From the NCBI GenBank assembly GCA_963844115.1, contig CAWJNN010000024.1, positions 10,912-74,911 of the forward strand: a stretch of 64,000 nt of DNA, in the 5' to 3' direction. This document shows positions 28,184 through 37,552 of the stretch, piece by piece. A program made the position numbers and the translations under genes. Position 1 is the stretch's first letter; each line of letters begins with the position of its first letter. Source of the stretch: CS4-C045 sp963844115 (lineage in GTDB: Bacteria; Planctomycetota; Planctomycetia; Pirellulales; UBA7805). The notes below the pieces were generated by a model, which saw nothing but the letters and a program-made list of their open reading frames with translations, was not told where the DNA came from and made no database searches.

Positions 28184-28642
28184 TCAATCCTGGCTGATCA
28201 TCGCCGGCAATACGACGTCCTTGTGCCAATACGCTTTCAACTCTTTTACTAACGCAATAAATCGCTCCATATCGACCGGCTTCGTCAGGTACCCGTCGAC
28301 GTGAAACAGCTGGCCCTGCAGCACATCATATTCGTCCGGTGACCCGGTGAGAATGACGACCGCTACATCCTTAAATTCGTAATCGGCTCTAATTTCTTCC
28401 AGAACCTCGCGCCCGTCCTTGCGAGGCAAATTAAGGTCCAATAATACCAGATCGGGCTTCGGCGCCTGGGAAAACCAGTCATCGCGATGCAAGAATTTCA
28501 TCGCCTCTTGACCGTCGCGAACGATCGTCAACCGGTGCTTGATGGAGCTTCCCTGCAGCGCTTCCTTTGTTAATCGAGCGTCGCTTGGACTGTCCTCGAT
28601 CAACAAAATCTCCATCGGTCGTCCAACGAGTGCGTTAGACAT
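28184..28642 (-). CDS. Single-domain response regulator (Rcp1-like)
   Basis: 152 residues from MSNALVGRPMEILLIEDSPS; GGAGGG just upstream decides this start over a longer one. Asp in 'LVLLDLNLPRKDGREVL', Thr in 'VVILTGSPDEYD' and Lys in 'GYLTKPVDMERF'. Closely related in layout to the two receivers downstream, so the three probably arose by duplication and may take phosphate from a distant kinase. Confidence 0.93.
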   Translation of the reverse strand: MSNALVGRPMEILLIEDSPSDARLTKEALQGSSIKHRLTIVRDGQEAMKFLHRDDWFSQAPKPDLVLLDLNLPRKDGREVLEEIRADYEFKDVAVVILTGSPDEYDVLQGQLFHVDGYLTKPVDMERFIALVKELKAYWHKDVVLPAMISQD

Positions 28643-29036
28643 GACGAGCCCTCCAACTGTCCCCTGCAAGTCGAAGTTGTCATTCAAAGAAATTTTTCTC
28701 AATCGACCCGCAAGGGACTGGACTTCTGATGAGCAACACATCACTTATATTCCACCCTAACGCTTTCATGCTTTTTGTCAATCAAAGTGTAATCCCCTAC
28801 CTGAATTGTAATCGACGGCGAACGGTCGCTGTCGGGACAGGTTATTGTCTCGATCCGGTGAATTTACGTCGGGTCGTTACCTACTTCATCGGGGCTTTCC
28901 CTAGTGGTCACCGCCTGCCGTGACAAAAAGCGGGAATTGTTTGCCCAACGCTTGACACTATATAACCCCCATTACCCTCATCGCGGTCGACACCATCCGT
29001 ACGCCAGCCACGCGATTTGCATTATCATCAAGCTAG

Positions 29037-29777
29037 ATGCAGCCCACGGAGCTGCCCCGTAACCGGAGCCAGGAGTCGCAGGTGTCTCAGCCACCTCACC
29101 AGACCTCGGAACAAACGCAGTCCGATTCGCTCGTTCGGCAGCGGCGTGCGATGGTCGAAGAACAATTATTGCAGCGTGGGATCACCGACCAGCGTGTTCT
29201 GCAGGCGATGCTGAGCGTACCTCGCGAGCGGTTTGTTCCAGACGAGCTGGTGGCCGTGGCTTATCACGACGCTGCGCAGGTGATCGGATGCGATCAAACG
29301 ATTTCTCAGCCGTTCACCGTAGCCTTCATGATGGCCGCCGCACGCTTGACGGGTGTCGAGAAGGTTTTGGAGATTGGCACCGGATCTGGTTACGGCGCGG
29401 CCGTCTTGTCACGATTGGCGGATCGGGTTTACACGGTCGAGCGTATCGAGCCGTTGGCCGAAGCGGCTCGGCAGAGGTTGTCACGTCTGGGCTATCGCAA
29501 TGTGGAAGTCGTATCGGGCGACGGTACGGCGGGGTTGGCGGAGTACGCGCCCTGGGATGCGATTGTCGTGACGGCCGCCGCTCACGAATTGCCGCTCGCC
29601 TACAAACAGCAACTGGCCTGCGGCGGGCGGATCGTGATTCCGGTTGACGATCCCTCGGGTGCGCAGACCATGTATCGCTATACCCGCGACGGCGACACGT
29701 TCCAGATCGATGACCTCGGCAAGTTTGCATTTGTACCGCTCATTGGCGAGTACAGTTCGCTTCCGGACCGGCGGTAG
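29037..29777 (+). CDS. pcm: Protein-L-isoaspartate O-methyltransferase
   Basis: Up to 246 residues. Conserved Pcm blocks: 'MVEEQLLQRGITDQRVLQAM', 'RERFVPDELVAVAYHD', 'QTISQPFTVAFMMAAA', the SAM-binding 'VLEIGTGSGYGAAVLSRLA', 'VEVVSGDGTAGL' and 'PWDAIVVTAAAHELP'. It methylates abnormal isoaspartyl residues so that aged proteins can be repaired. An N-terminal Ser/Gln-rich stretch of about 35 residues before the family start is longer than usual, so an internal start is possible. No near partner. Confidence 0.95.
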   Translation: MQPTELPRNRSQESQVSQPPHQTSEQTQSDSLVRQRRAMVEEQLLQRGITDQRVLQAMLSVPRERFVPDELVAVAYHDAAQVIGCDQTISQPFTVAFMMAAARLTGVEKVLEIGTGSGYGAAVLSRLADRVYTVERIEPLAEAARQRLSRLGYRNVEVVSGDGTAGLAEYAPWDAIVVTAAAHELPLAYKQQLACGGRIVIPVDDPSGAQTMYRYTRDGDTFQIDDLGKFAFVPLIGEYSSLPDRR

Positions 29778-29886
29778 TCTGGTGCCGATGCCATCTTGCG
29801 CGATAAATGCCGGCTGTCCGTTGATCTCGCCAAGATTCTGCGGTTAACAGCGAGGAGATACGAAACCCTATCATCCTGGCTGTTCC

Positions 29887-30755
29887 ATGAGCGTACGCGC
29901 CTGGCTACCTGTTGTTGCGTTGCCCTGCCTGGTTCTCGCAGGCTTTCCTTCGGCCGGGCCTCGTTGGGTCCTCATGTGGACGCTGGCAATCTCAATCTAT
30001 ATAGGTTGCAAGTGGTTAACGTGGCGCCGCGCACCGGCCGCCGCGCCGGTTTGGAAACAAGCCGGCTATCTTCTGGCGTGGCCCGGCATGAACGCCAAGG
30101 CTTTTTTCACGGCACCGCCGGCTGCCCAGATTCGCTCGGTTCCCGCAATGGATTGGTGCGCGACTCTCTTCAAACTGATACTCGGCGTGTTGCTGCTGTA
30201 TGGAGTCGCCCGCCACGTACCAAATCGGTACCCGTATCTGGCCGGGTGGGTCGGGATGGTGGGCATGATCCTGATCCTGCACTTTGGGATTTTCCGCTTG
30301 TTGTCATCGGCGTGGCAATCGGTGGGAATCAATGCGGCGCGGCTCATGGACGCTCCGCTGTCATCGACCAGCGTTAGCGAATTTTGGGGTCGGCGCTGGA
30401 ATACGGCTTTTCGCGATCTTACAGATCAATGTTTATTCCGGCCATTGCGTGTCAGCCTGGTGCGGCTGGTGCACTGTGGTTCGGATTCCTTGTTAGCGGG
30501 ATCGTACACGACCTGGTGATTTCGCTGCCCGCCCGCGGTGGATACGGAGGACCAACGTGCTTCTTCCTGCTGCAGGCACTGGCAATCACGGTGTCACACT
30601 CTTCGACCGGTCGCAAGCTGCATCTCCGTGAAGGCTGGACGGGCCGTCTCTTTACCGCATTCGCACTTGTCGGTCCCGTGTACCTCTTGTTTCATCCTCC
30701 CTTCGTGTTGAAGGTCATAACTCCCTTTATGAGAGCAATAGGAGCCATCGCATGA
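29887..30755 (+). pseudogene. MBOAT/wax-synthase-like membrane acyltransferase, split by a frameshift
   Basis: Two overlapping frames make one protein. The first (29887-30519) gives TM helices and 'SVSEFWGRRWNTAFRDL', a wax-synthase-type motif, then runs 'CLFRPL'. The second frame continues 'GAAGALWFGFLVSGIVHDLV', with the catalytic His, then 'ISLPARGGYGGPTCFFLLQA'. A single-base change near 30445-30455 restores about 289 residues. Such enzymes transfer fatty acyl groups to alcohols. The start codon of the next gene overlaps the end (ATGA), so they form an operon. The clean continuation argues for a recent change or a sequence error. Confidence 0.85.
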
Positions 30756-31162
30756 GCGCAGCGAACTTAATTCTGATGGCGGGCGTGGGTCAGTTGACCG
30801 TTCTGATCGCATCGGCACTGGTGCCGCTTCGTTTGAACTGGCGTGACGAGCTACGCCATCTGCCGAAACTGCATCGACAGATGTATTGGGTGTATGGCGG
30901 TTACGTTGTGCTCTCGATCATAGCGTTCGGCCTGATCAGCATTTTCAACGCCGAGCAACTGGCAGGCAGCAGCGGATTGGCTCGCGGCTTTTGCGCTTAC
31001 GTCGCCGCGTTCTGGGGGATTCGCGTCGCCCTCCAGGCCGTGTTCGACGTGAAACCGTACCTGTCCACGTGGTGGCTCAAAGCGGGGTACCACCTGCTAA
31101 CCGTGATGTTTATCGCGTTCACCGTGATCTACGCTTGGACTGCCACCGGTTTCTGTCGATGA
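30752..31162 (+). CDS. Small membrane protein paired with the MBOAT acyltransferase
   Basis: 136 residues, four TM helices (LILMAGVGQLTVLIASALV; WVYGGYVVLSIIAFGLISI; GFCAYVAAFWGIRVALQAVF; LLTVMFIAFTVIYAWTA). Start overlaps the stop of the acyltransferase (ATGA), so translation is probably coupled. No enzymatic motif visible. Probably an accessory subunit or a partner in lipid metabolism; function not known to me. Confidence 0.8.
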   Translation: MSAANLILMAGVGQLTVLIASALVPLRLNWRDELRHLPKLHRQMYWVYGGYVVLSIIAFGLISIFNAEQLAGSSGLARGFCAYVAAFWGIRVALQAVFDVKPYLSTWWLKAGYHLLTVMFIAFTVIYAWTATGFCR

Positions 31163-31241
31163 CACCGCGACGTTGGACATTTACGTGCCTAATGGCCGCC
31201 AGGCTGGTACGATAGTCTAGTTGACTGTTAAGGAGATGTTC

Positions 31242-31813
31242 ATGACCAAACCGCGATTCGTCCTGCCCGCTTGTTGCCTGCTGTTCGGCCTGCTGCTGGC
31301 CACAACCTCCGTCGCTCGTGATCCTCGCCCGCGCTCGACGCTGCCTACCCCCGCCGCCGTCGAAGATGGCGTGGCCGTCTACTTTTCCCCCAACGGCAAC
31401 GCTCTGGGTGCGTTGCGGCACATGATTAACAGCGCTCGAAAGTCAATCGACGTCCAAGCGTTCGTGCTGTCCACCAATCGAATTAGCAAGCCCCTGATTG
31501 ACGCTCATCGACGCGGCGTCAAAGTGCGCGTGATCTTTGATTCGGATGCCAAACGAGGCAAGTATTCGAAGCACCAGGATCTTCGCGATGCAGGTATCGC
31601 TGTCTACTTCGACGGTCCGTCAGGAGCCCGGCGCACAATAAAGTCATGCTCATCGACAGTCGGGCGATCGTAACCGGTTCGTTTAACTTCACCCTTCAGG
31701 CCGACGAAGAAAATGTCGAGAACCTGGTGATCCTCGATAACAAAATGAAGTTGGTCCAAGCGTATCAAAAGCAATTCGAAACGAGGCTGAAGGCATCTGC
31801 GTCCGCCAACTAA
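31242..31813 (+). pseudogene. Phospholipase D-family nuclease (Nuc/HKD), split by a frameshift
   Basis: Start at ATG 31242 (AGGAG upstream). A signal peptide (VLPACCLLFGLLLATTSVA) is followed by 'VAVYFSPNGNALGALRHMIN' and 'SIDVQAFVLSTNRISKPLID', as in Nuc-type PLD nucleases. Around 31625-31640 the frame changes; the downstream frame gives the HKD motif 'HNKVMLIDSRAIVTGSFNF' and ends at 31813. One inserted base joins them to about 190 residues. The intact family cuts DNA or phosphodiesters in the periplasm. As written, the frame stops at 31673 without the catalytic motif. Confidence 0.85.
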
Positions 31814-31895
31814 TCCGCCTCGGCACGGTCCTCGACAAACGCATAGAATTGCACGTGGTTTCTGCGCTCCGGGTTTCTGCGCTCCGGCCATCCAC

Positions 31896-33923
31896 ATGAA
31901 CTTTATCCAGCGTATTCTGGTCGTCACACTGACCTGTTATGGCGGTACCGGGTGCGTGTCCAGTGCGTGCGCTTCCGAGTCGCTGGTCTTGGCCAGGGAA
32001 GGTCAGCCGCAGGCGATCGTTGTCCTGCCGGCAAAACCCACGCGGGCCGCCGAATCCGGCGCGCAGATCCTTACCGATCATCTGACCCAAATCTGCGGTG
32101 GCCACTTCGAAACCGTCAACGAGCAACAACTGAACCTTACGCTCGAAAACGGCCGGTTCAAGGCCAACGACACACGCCTCGTCAAACGCAATTACATTCT
32201 GGTGGGAGAGAGCAAACTGGCGCAGCAACTTGGTGCAACGTCCAAAGGACTCGGCCCCGGCGGGATACTGATCAAAACGTACCCCAATGCGCTAGTGTTG
32301 TTGGGGTCGGACAACGCAACGCCAACCGATCCGGACGGCACCCGCTACGCGGTAACCCTGTTCCTCGAACGCGAGCTCGGCTGTCGCTTCCTGTGGCCGG
32401 GCGAATTGGGAAAAGTTGTCCCGCACCGCGAGACGATTGCGATCGCGCCGACCGACTACCGATTTACTCCGCGACTCCGCCAACGCAAAATACGCTCGGC
32501 CGAATTCAGCCCGCGACTGGGGCAAGGCCTCGAACGCTTGGGCGTCTCGTCCGCTGAGTACCACCGTGTGCATTCGCAAGCGATGGCGACACGGTCGCGA
32601 GATGCCGGCTGGTTCGGCTGGCACCGGCTGGGCGGCACGCTGGGACTGCAATCGGGTCACGCCTTTGGACACCTGTGGGACAAGTACGGCCAGCAACATC
32701 CTGAGTGGTTCGCGCTGCAACCCGATGGCTCGCGCGATCAGAGTCGTTCGCCCAAGCGCAGCCGCCTGTGCGTCAGCAACGAGGCTCTAATTGAGACCAT
32801 TGCCCGCGAGAAAATCAATGAACTCAATCGAACTGGTCTCGGCAGTGCGAGCATCGGACCCAATGACGGCGGTCAGACAACGTTTTGTACCTGCGCGGCC
32901 TGCGAAGGGCTCGATCCGGCCGACGGCCGTCAAATCAACCTGGTCGACTTCGCGCCCGGCGCCAAGCGTCGCAAGATCCCCCATGTGTCTCTGACCGATC
33001 GTTACATTCACTTTTGGAATAACATTGCGAGCCGAGTCGCGCAAGTCCACCCAACCGCTCGACTCACGGCCGATGCCTACAGCGCGTACTCCGCGCCTCC
33101 GGTCAGCGCCCGACTGCATCCTAATCTGGCCATCCGCTTTGTCGGGATCAGTTACACCGACGAGAAACGGCGTCAGCAAGATCGAGCCGACTGGCAAGGC
33201 TGGTCGGCGGCGACTGACAGCCTGTACTTTCGACCCAACCTGTTGCTCGCCGCTCGCCGCGAAGGCACGCCCGTTGTTTACGTCCACAAGCTCGCTCAGG
33301 ATTTTCGCTACCTGGTACAGCATTCGCTGATCGGTACCGACGTCGATGCATGTTGCCACAATTGGGCGACGCAGGGCCTGAACTATTACGCCTGCGCCCA
33401 ACTGCACTGGGACCCCGAATTAAATGTCGACGCCCTGATCGACGATTACTGTCAGGCCGGTTTCGGTTCCGGCGCGAAACAAGTCAAGCTTTATTTACTG
33501 CGACTGGAACAGTTAACCGACCAGGTGGCCGCCGATCAATTGCCCGTAACCAAACCGTATACTCCCCAAATTGTCGAGCTGTTACGCGGTCACCTGGACC
33601 GCGCGGCCGCCGCGACCCGCGGCGAAGCGAAAGCCAGTCAGCGGGTCGCTTTTTTGCGCGCAGGTTTGGAATATACGGAAACTTATACTGCTTTCTATCG
33701 CATCGAGGATCGGTACAACGCAGCCGGTGGCCGCGAGCTGACACCCGAATTTCGGCGTGAGTTCACTGCTGCCCTGGATCGCAACTGGACCGTGTCCCGC
33801 GACATCTTCCAAAACGACCACCTGGCGGTTAACGTCGCCTACGTTGCCTGGGGCAGTTGGCGCTATTTCGGCCGCTTCGGTTGGACCGGCCCGTCCCCGG
33901 AGGCCACGCGGCGATTCGAGTGA
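31896..33923 (+). CDS. DUF4838-domain secreted protein
   Basis: 675 residues. Signal peptide MNFIQRILVVTLTCYGGTGC (a lipobox-like Cys is present). The N-terminal part ('AAESGAQILTDHLTQICGG', 'YAVTLFLERELGCRFLWPGE') is an alpha-glucuronidase/hexosaminidase-type N-domain; the centre ('SIGPNDGGQTTFCTCAACEG', 'YIHFWNNIASRV', 'DADAYSAY'-like TADAYSAYSAPP) is the DUF4838 core, probably a TIM barrel with Cys-rich loop. Members are widespread in planctomycetes and thought to be glycoside hydrolases, unproven. Not clearly linked to flanking genes. Confidence 0.92.
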   Translation: MNFIQRILVVTLTCYGGTGCVSSACASESLVLAREGQPQAIVVLPAKPTRAAESGAQILTDHLTQICGGHFETVNEQQLNLTLENGRFKANDTRLVKRNYILVGESKLAQQLGATSKGLGPGGILIKTYPNALVLLGSDNATPTDPDGTRYAVTLFLERELGCRFLWPGELGKVVPHRETIAIAPTDYRFTPRLRQRKIRSAEFSPRLGQGLERLGVSSAEYHRVHSQAMATRSRDAGWFGWHRLGGTLGLQSGHAFGHLWDKYGQQHPEWFALQPDGSRDQSRSPKRSRLCVSNEALIETIAREKINELNRTGLGSASIGPNDGGQTTFCTCAACEGLDPADGRQINLVDFAPGAKRRKIPHVSLTDRYIHFWNNIASRVAQVHPTARLTADAYSAYSAPPVSARLHPNLAIRFVGISYTDEKRRQQDRADWQGWSAATDSLYFRPNLLLAARREGTPVVYVHKLAQDFRYLVQHSLIGTDVDACCHNWATQGLNYYACAQLHWDPELNVDALIDDYCQAGFGSGAKQVKLYLLRLEQLTDQVAADQLPVTKPYTPQIVELLRGHLDRAAAATRGEAKASQRVAFLRAGLEYTETYTAFYRIEDRYNAAGGRELTPEFRREFTAALDRNWTVSRDIFQNDHLAVNVAYVAWGSWRYFGRFGWTGPSPEATRRFE

Positions 33924-33984
33924 GTCGCTGTTTGGCCAGCGCCGAGTTTGTCGCCGATCGTCCCATAGCAGATATGTAAGAGCG

Positions 33985-34371
33985 ATGCCGACGGTCAGCT
34001 TTACTGGGAATATTCAACGCCACGTAGTATGTCCCGCGGAAAACGTACGCGCGACAAGCGTGCGTGACGCGCTGGAGGCGGTCTTTGCGGATAATCAGCA
34101 AGCACGCAACTACTTCCTCGACGAACAAGGTGCGCTGCGGCATCATATTGTTGCCTTCGTGAACGGCACGGTCGTTCGAGATCGGGTGCACCCTCAACAA
34201 CACGCGTACGATTTGGTATACCGCCACGCCCTGGACGTCGTCGACGAAGGCCGGATGCTCGCCATGGGCAGCACAACCGGCTCGCTATGGGTCTCCGAAG
34301 ATCAAGGCGACCATCGGACCACGATCTCGACTCAGCTGCCCCCAATCGACTGCGTCTGCTTCGGCGAATGA
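33985..34371 (+). pseudogene. Chimera: MoaD/ThiS-like N-terminus joined to the end of a BNR/sialidase-like protein
   Basis: 128 residues. Residues 1-70 (MPTVSFTGNIQRHVVCP; VRDALEAVFADNQQARNYF; VAFVNGTVVRDR) match stand-alone MoaD/ThiS beta-grasp proteins, but the expected di-Gly end is missing. Residues about 75-128 (LVYRHALDVVDEGRMLAMGS; TTGSLWVSEDQGD; QLPPIDCVC) match the last blade of the BNR/exo-alpha-sialidase-like proteins often encoded next to such MoaD genes. An in-frame deletion removing the junction would produce this. It is probably non-functional. Evidence is from recalled family patterns. Confidence 0.7.
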
Positions 34372-34405
34372 TTTGAACAGGCGCGAGGCCAGAGACCGGA
34401 GGCAA

Positions 34406-34512
34406 TTTTTTGGACAGGATTTACAGGATGGACAGGATGACAAGAAAGACGTATTTACATTTGCCTGAATCAATCCCGTAGATCCAGTAAATCCTGTCAA
34501 CATTCTCCCTTT
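34406..34512. repeat. Palindromic repeat, family 'GACAGGATTTACAGGAT'
   Basis: Inverted ends TTGGACAGGATTTACAGGAT and ATCCAGTAAATCCTGTCAA enclose about 50 bases with 'ttgcctgaatcaatcccgta'. A second copy is at 36103-36190. Confidence 0.8.
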
Positions 34513-34638
34513 GTTTCTCAAACTTTGTTCCTATCCGTGTTACTAACGGTCGAGTTCTTGTTGTCTTGCGCAAATTTATTGGGCGACGTTTTACGTAGCC
34601 ATCCAAAGGCAGTACGCTTGCGTCAACCTGCGCAATTT

Positions 34639-34707
34639 GTAGGACGGCGACCAACGCTCCGCGTCGGTGCCCGTAATCCGTCTGGACGGAATGGCATTCC
34701 GTCCTAC
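34639..34707. repeat. Palindromic repeat, family 'GTAGGACGG...CCGTCCTAC' copy 1
   Basis: Ends GTAGGACGG and CCGTCCTAC with an inner 'ccgtctggacgg' palindrome, followed by 'ttgcggccacaggccgc'. Copies at 36408-36455 and 47190-47258 share this order; copy 3 also shares about 60 bases of upstream flank. Confidence 0.85.
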
Positions 34708-34768
34708 TTTGTTTGCGGCCACAGGCCGCACTGTGATCATCCGTGGCAAAATTACGGCCGGAGAAACC

Positions 34769-35209
34769 ATGTCTGCCGAATCGTTGTTCTCGCTGTGTAG
34801 TTATGTCGTCTTGCCTTCATGGGCGTTATTGATCTTTGCTCCCAGATGGAAATGGACGGTGCGCATGATCTGCGCGTTGATCGTGCCGGTTCTGTTGGGC
34901 GTTGTATATGTTGCTCTGCTCGCTTCCCAATGGAATCAATTGGAAGGGGGTTTTCGCTCGCTAGCCGAAGTGGCTCAACTTTTCTCGAACCCGTACGCCT
35001 TGTTGGCCGGTTGGGTTCACTATCTGGCCTTCGATCTGTTTATTGGCAGCTGGGAAGTTCGGGACGCCCAGAGACTGAATATCAGCCATTGGCTAGTCAT
35101 CCCCTGTCTGCTGCTCACGTTTTTGTTCGGTCCCTTTGGATTGGTACTCTATTTGGCGCTTCGCTTTGCCTTGCGTCGAGTGGTTTGGGTCAATGACGGT
35201 CATGCTTAG
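34769..35209 (+). CDS. DUF4281 (ABA4-like) membrane protein
   Basis: 146 residues from MSAESLFSLCSYVVLP (GGAG upstream). Four TM helices and the motif 'FSNPYALLAGWVHYLAFDLF' followed by 'GSWEVRDAQRLNISHWLVIP' are diagnostic of the ABA4-like family. In plants a member acts in neoxanthin synthesis; bacterial function is not settled. Its end overlaps the start of the next membrane protein gene, so both may be co-translated. It lies directly behind a palindromic repeat. Confidence 0.9.
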   Translation: MSAESLFSLCSYVVLPSWALLIFAPRWKWTVRMICALIVPVLLGVVYVALLASQWNQLEGGFRSLAEVAQLFSNPYALLAGWVHYLAFDLFIGSWEVRDAQRLNISHWLVIPCLLLTFLFGPFGLVLYLALRFALRRVVWVNDGHA

Positions 35210-36012
35210 CCTTTTCCGTGAACTACACCAGCGAAACCGACTACTGTCAATTGTCGGCTGGCTGCACGCGGTGGGCCTGGCGATCGCGCTCGTGTTAGCC
35301 CTGGTCGACCAGCGAACGATCCTGGGGATTAATGCCTGGATCAAGCCGATCAAGTTCCTCTCGTCGGCCGCCATCTTCTTGCGGACGGTGGCCTGGCTGT
35401 CCGCCTACGTGCGCAAACCGTCCAGGTCCCTGACGGTGATCAGCTGGGGAATCGCGATTGCCATGCTGGTTGAAAACCTTTTGATAGCCGTGCAGGCCGG
35501 CCGCGGACTGACTTCGCATTTCAACGAGTCAACACCGCTGGACCACATGATCTACGCGGCAATGGGCGTATTTATTCTGGCAAACACGCTGCTGATCGCT
35601 TGGCTATTGCTGCTCTTTCAGCGACCAGGACGCGCTGTGGACACCGTATTCTTGTGGGGCATCCGCATGGGGCTCGCGACGTTTATTGCGGGCAGCCTGA
35701 TCGGCGGCATCATGGTCTCGAATGGTGCCCATTCGATCGGAGTCCTCGACGGCGGAGCCGGTTTGCCGTTTGTCAATTGGAGCACCGAGGCTGGCGACCT
35801 GCGCCAGTTTCTCACTTCGTAGGTCTGCACGCACTGCAAATCCTTCCCCTGGCCGGATTCCTGATCAGGCCGCTGGACGCTGCCGACCTCCGTACAAAAG
35901 ATGATGCTCACCTTATTCTGCGCCGTCTACGTTAGCGTGACGAGCTACCTGCTGTTCTCCGCCATGGCGAGTCCCAGCCCCGGATACCACTTTTACCTGC
36001 GTTCGTCTAAGC
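35193..36012 (+). pseudogene. Polytopic membrane protein with two frame breaks
   Basis: The first frame (from about 35193 to 35822) gives five to six TM helices ('GWLHAVGLAIALVLALVDQR', 'WIKPIKFLSSAAIFLRTVAW', 'WSTEAGDLR'). The expected continuation 'HFVGLHALQILPLAGFLI' appears in another frame from about 35815, and a last helix ('MMLTLFCAVYVSVTSYLLFS') in a third from about 35895. The three join into a sensible protein of about 270 residues. No function known to me. The ATG is in the 3' end of the DUF4281 gene. Two breaks make true decay more likely here than in the single-break genes. Confidence 0.75.
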
Positions 36013-36102
36013 AGCAGTGCGTCGGCCGCGGGAATTGTTCGCCACGGATCGCCACGGATTGAACACGGACAAGAAAAGAGGTCGAGATCGTAGAAGGCAG
36101 TG

Positions 36103-36190
36103 TTTTTTGACAGGATGGACAGAATCAAAGAAACAAACTTTTTCGCATTCACCTGAGTGAATCCCGTAGATCCTGTAAATCCTGTCTAAA
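36103..36190. repeat. Palindromic repeat, 'GACAGGAT' family copy 2
   Basis: Left end TTTTTTGACAGGATGGACAG, right end AGATCCTGTAAATCCTGTC with the shared 'tgaatcccgtagatc' centre. The same order (this element, then the GTAGGACGG element) occurs at 34.4-34.7 kb. Confidence 0.8.
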
Positions 36191-36407
36191 ACTGTTTCCT
36201 TTCTGCTTTTTGCATCTTTAATATCATCCGTGCTAATAACAGTTCAGGTTTGCGCAGCGAGCGCAACTTCTGCAAACAACTAAACCGCTAATGCACGCTA
36301 ATTGCCGCTGATGAATCTTGGTTTCCTCCAAATTCAGATAGTAATTAGCGACTATTAGCGAAGGTTAGCGGCTCCTCTTTAGAACTATTTTTGATTTTGT
36401 ACAAGGT
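36191..36407. other. AT-rich repeat-like intergenic stretch
   Basis: No gene. Contains short matches such as 'gctaatggc/gccgctgatg' and 'ttagcg...cgctaa' (36280-36370), another weak inverted pair. Confidence 0.4.
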
Positions 36408-36455
36408 GTAGGACGGATTGCTAATCCGTCTGGGCGGAATGGCATTCCGTCCTAC
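36408..36455. repeat. Palindromic repeat, GTAGGACGG family copy 2 (short)
   Basis: GTAGGACGG...GTCTGGGCGG...CCGTCCTAC, shorter than copies 1 and 3 by the 'cgaccaacgc' arm, followed by the same 'tgcggccagaggccgc' hairpin. Confidence 0.85.
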
Positions 36456-36565
36456 TTTGGTTGCGGCCAGAGGCCGCGCCGTGTCAATCTGTGGCTAAGA
36501 GATTTCGTTCAAGTGCAGGTTTTCTACAGAGCCGGTCATAACTATTTTCTGAACGCTTTGTGTCG

Positions 36566-37222
36566 CTATTTCGTGGCGCTCACCCGGCGGACGCGGAACT
36601 CGGTGATTTTAGCCCAGCGCTCGACTTTGGATGTCCCCTGGTAAACCTGCAGGCTCAACTTGGGTTTGCCGTTTTCAGGCAGATCGCACTGGCCGACCTT
36701 CACCCAGTCGTTGGCCCCATCAGGACGATAGTGGCCCCAAATCTTATCGCCTTGGATCGCTAGACGCAGACCGACCGATGGCGTGCCTTTCGGAATGACG
36801 GCAATCGTACGGGTGCGGTCTTGCTGTTCGCGCCCCATGACCACGCACAGCTTCTGGTCTACCTGCTCCAAGCCAAGCTTCACCATGTAACTGTCGTTGT
36901 AGTACCAGACAAGATCGACCTGCTCGTACTGTTCGGTCGGCTTGTTTTCCACCTTCACGGATACCTCGATCTGGTCGGAGCCCGGCTCAGGAGCCGTTCG
37001 GACCAGGACGTTTTTGGCGTTGTTCGCTGGTCCCCACATGTTTCCGGGCAGCACGCGGATCTCGAGGCCATCCGCCGTGCTTCTCCAGGCCTGGGAATCT
37101 TCCCGCACCCACGTCCAGCCCTCGGCCAATCCATTCTTAAAATCGTCCTGAAAGACCAGCTCTTCCGCGCCAAGTGGCGTGACCATGACAGGGGCGAGCA
37201 GGAGCAGGAAAATCGTGCGCAT
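36566..37222 (-). CDS. Secreted concanavalin/laminin-G-like lectin-fold protein (DUF1349-like)
   Basis: 218 residues. Signal peptide MRTIFLLLLAPVMVTPLGA, then a single jelly-roll domain: 'LVFQDDFKNGLAEGWTWVRE' opening, 'VDLVWYYNDSYMVKLGLEQV', 'LRLAIQGDKIWGHYRPDG' and 'ERWAKITEFRVRRV' end. This pattern fits DUF1349/beta-xylosidase C-terminal-like domains that bind or cleave carbohydrate. No catalytic acid pair is obvious, so a binding role is likelier. It stands alone between repeat-rich regions. Confidence 0.82.
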   Translation of the reverse strand: MRTIFLLLLAPVMVTPLGAEELVFQDDFKNGLAEGWTWVREDSQAWRSTADGLEIRVLPGNMWGPANNAKNVLVRTAPEPGSDQIEVSVKVENKPTEQYEQVDLVWYYNDSYMVKLGLEQVDQKLCVVMGREQQDRTRTIAVIPKGTPSVGLRLAIQGDKIWGHYRPDGANDWVKVGQCDLPENGKPKLSLQVYQGTSKVERWAKITEFRVRRVSATK

Positions 37223-37394
37223 CGGTTCAAGCTATTCGATTAGCGAAAGAACAGACCTGTAATCTTCTGCTCATCATACCTTCCGCCAACCAGTGCGTCG
37301 TGTCTATATAGGACCAAGCGTTACAACTGCAGGAAAAGCCCAATTCACGCGGATTGGCGCTAATACAAGGAAAGGCTGGGGGCAACATGACCTC

Positions 37395-37430
37395 GAATTG
37401 TTTAACGGCCAGCCGCAGGCGTCAGTGTGT
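37395..37430. repeat. Single arm of the GTTTAACGGC family
   Basis: TTGTTTAACGGCCAGCCGCA matches one arm of the inverted repeat at 11931-12006, without the second arm. The surrounding 37223-37552 holds no gene. Confidence 0.65.
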
Positions 37431-37552
37431 TCTGAACGCAGTCACCTGTCCCGCCGCGCCGGGATAAAACGAATTAACCAAAACGGTACCGCACACCCTG
37501 TTCTCCCCCACACGGTTTCTCCCCGCGTTTGCTCGATCGATGGCACGCGTGG

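Noticed and set aside
28745..29036. Gene or RNA in the gap before pcm
   Set aside because: No ORF with support, no tRNA fold, no strong repeat seen.
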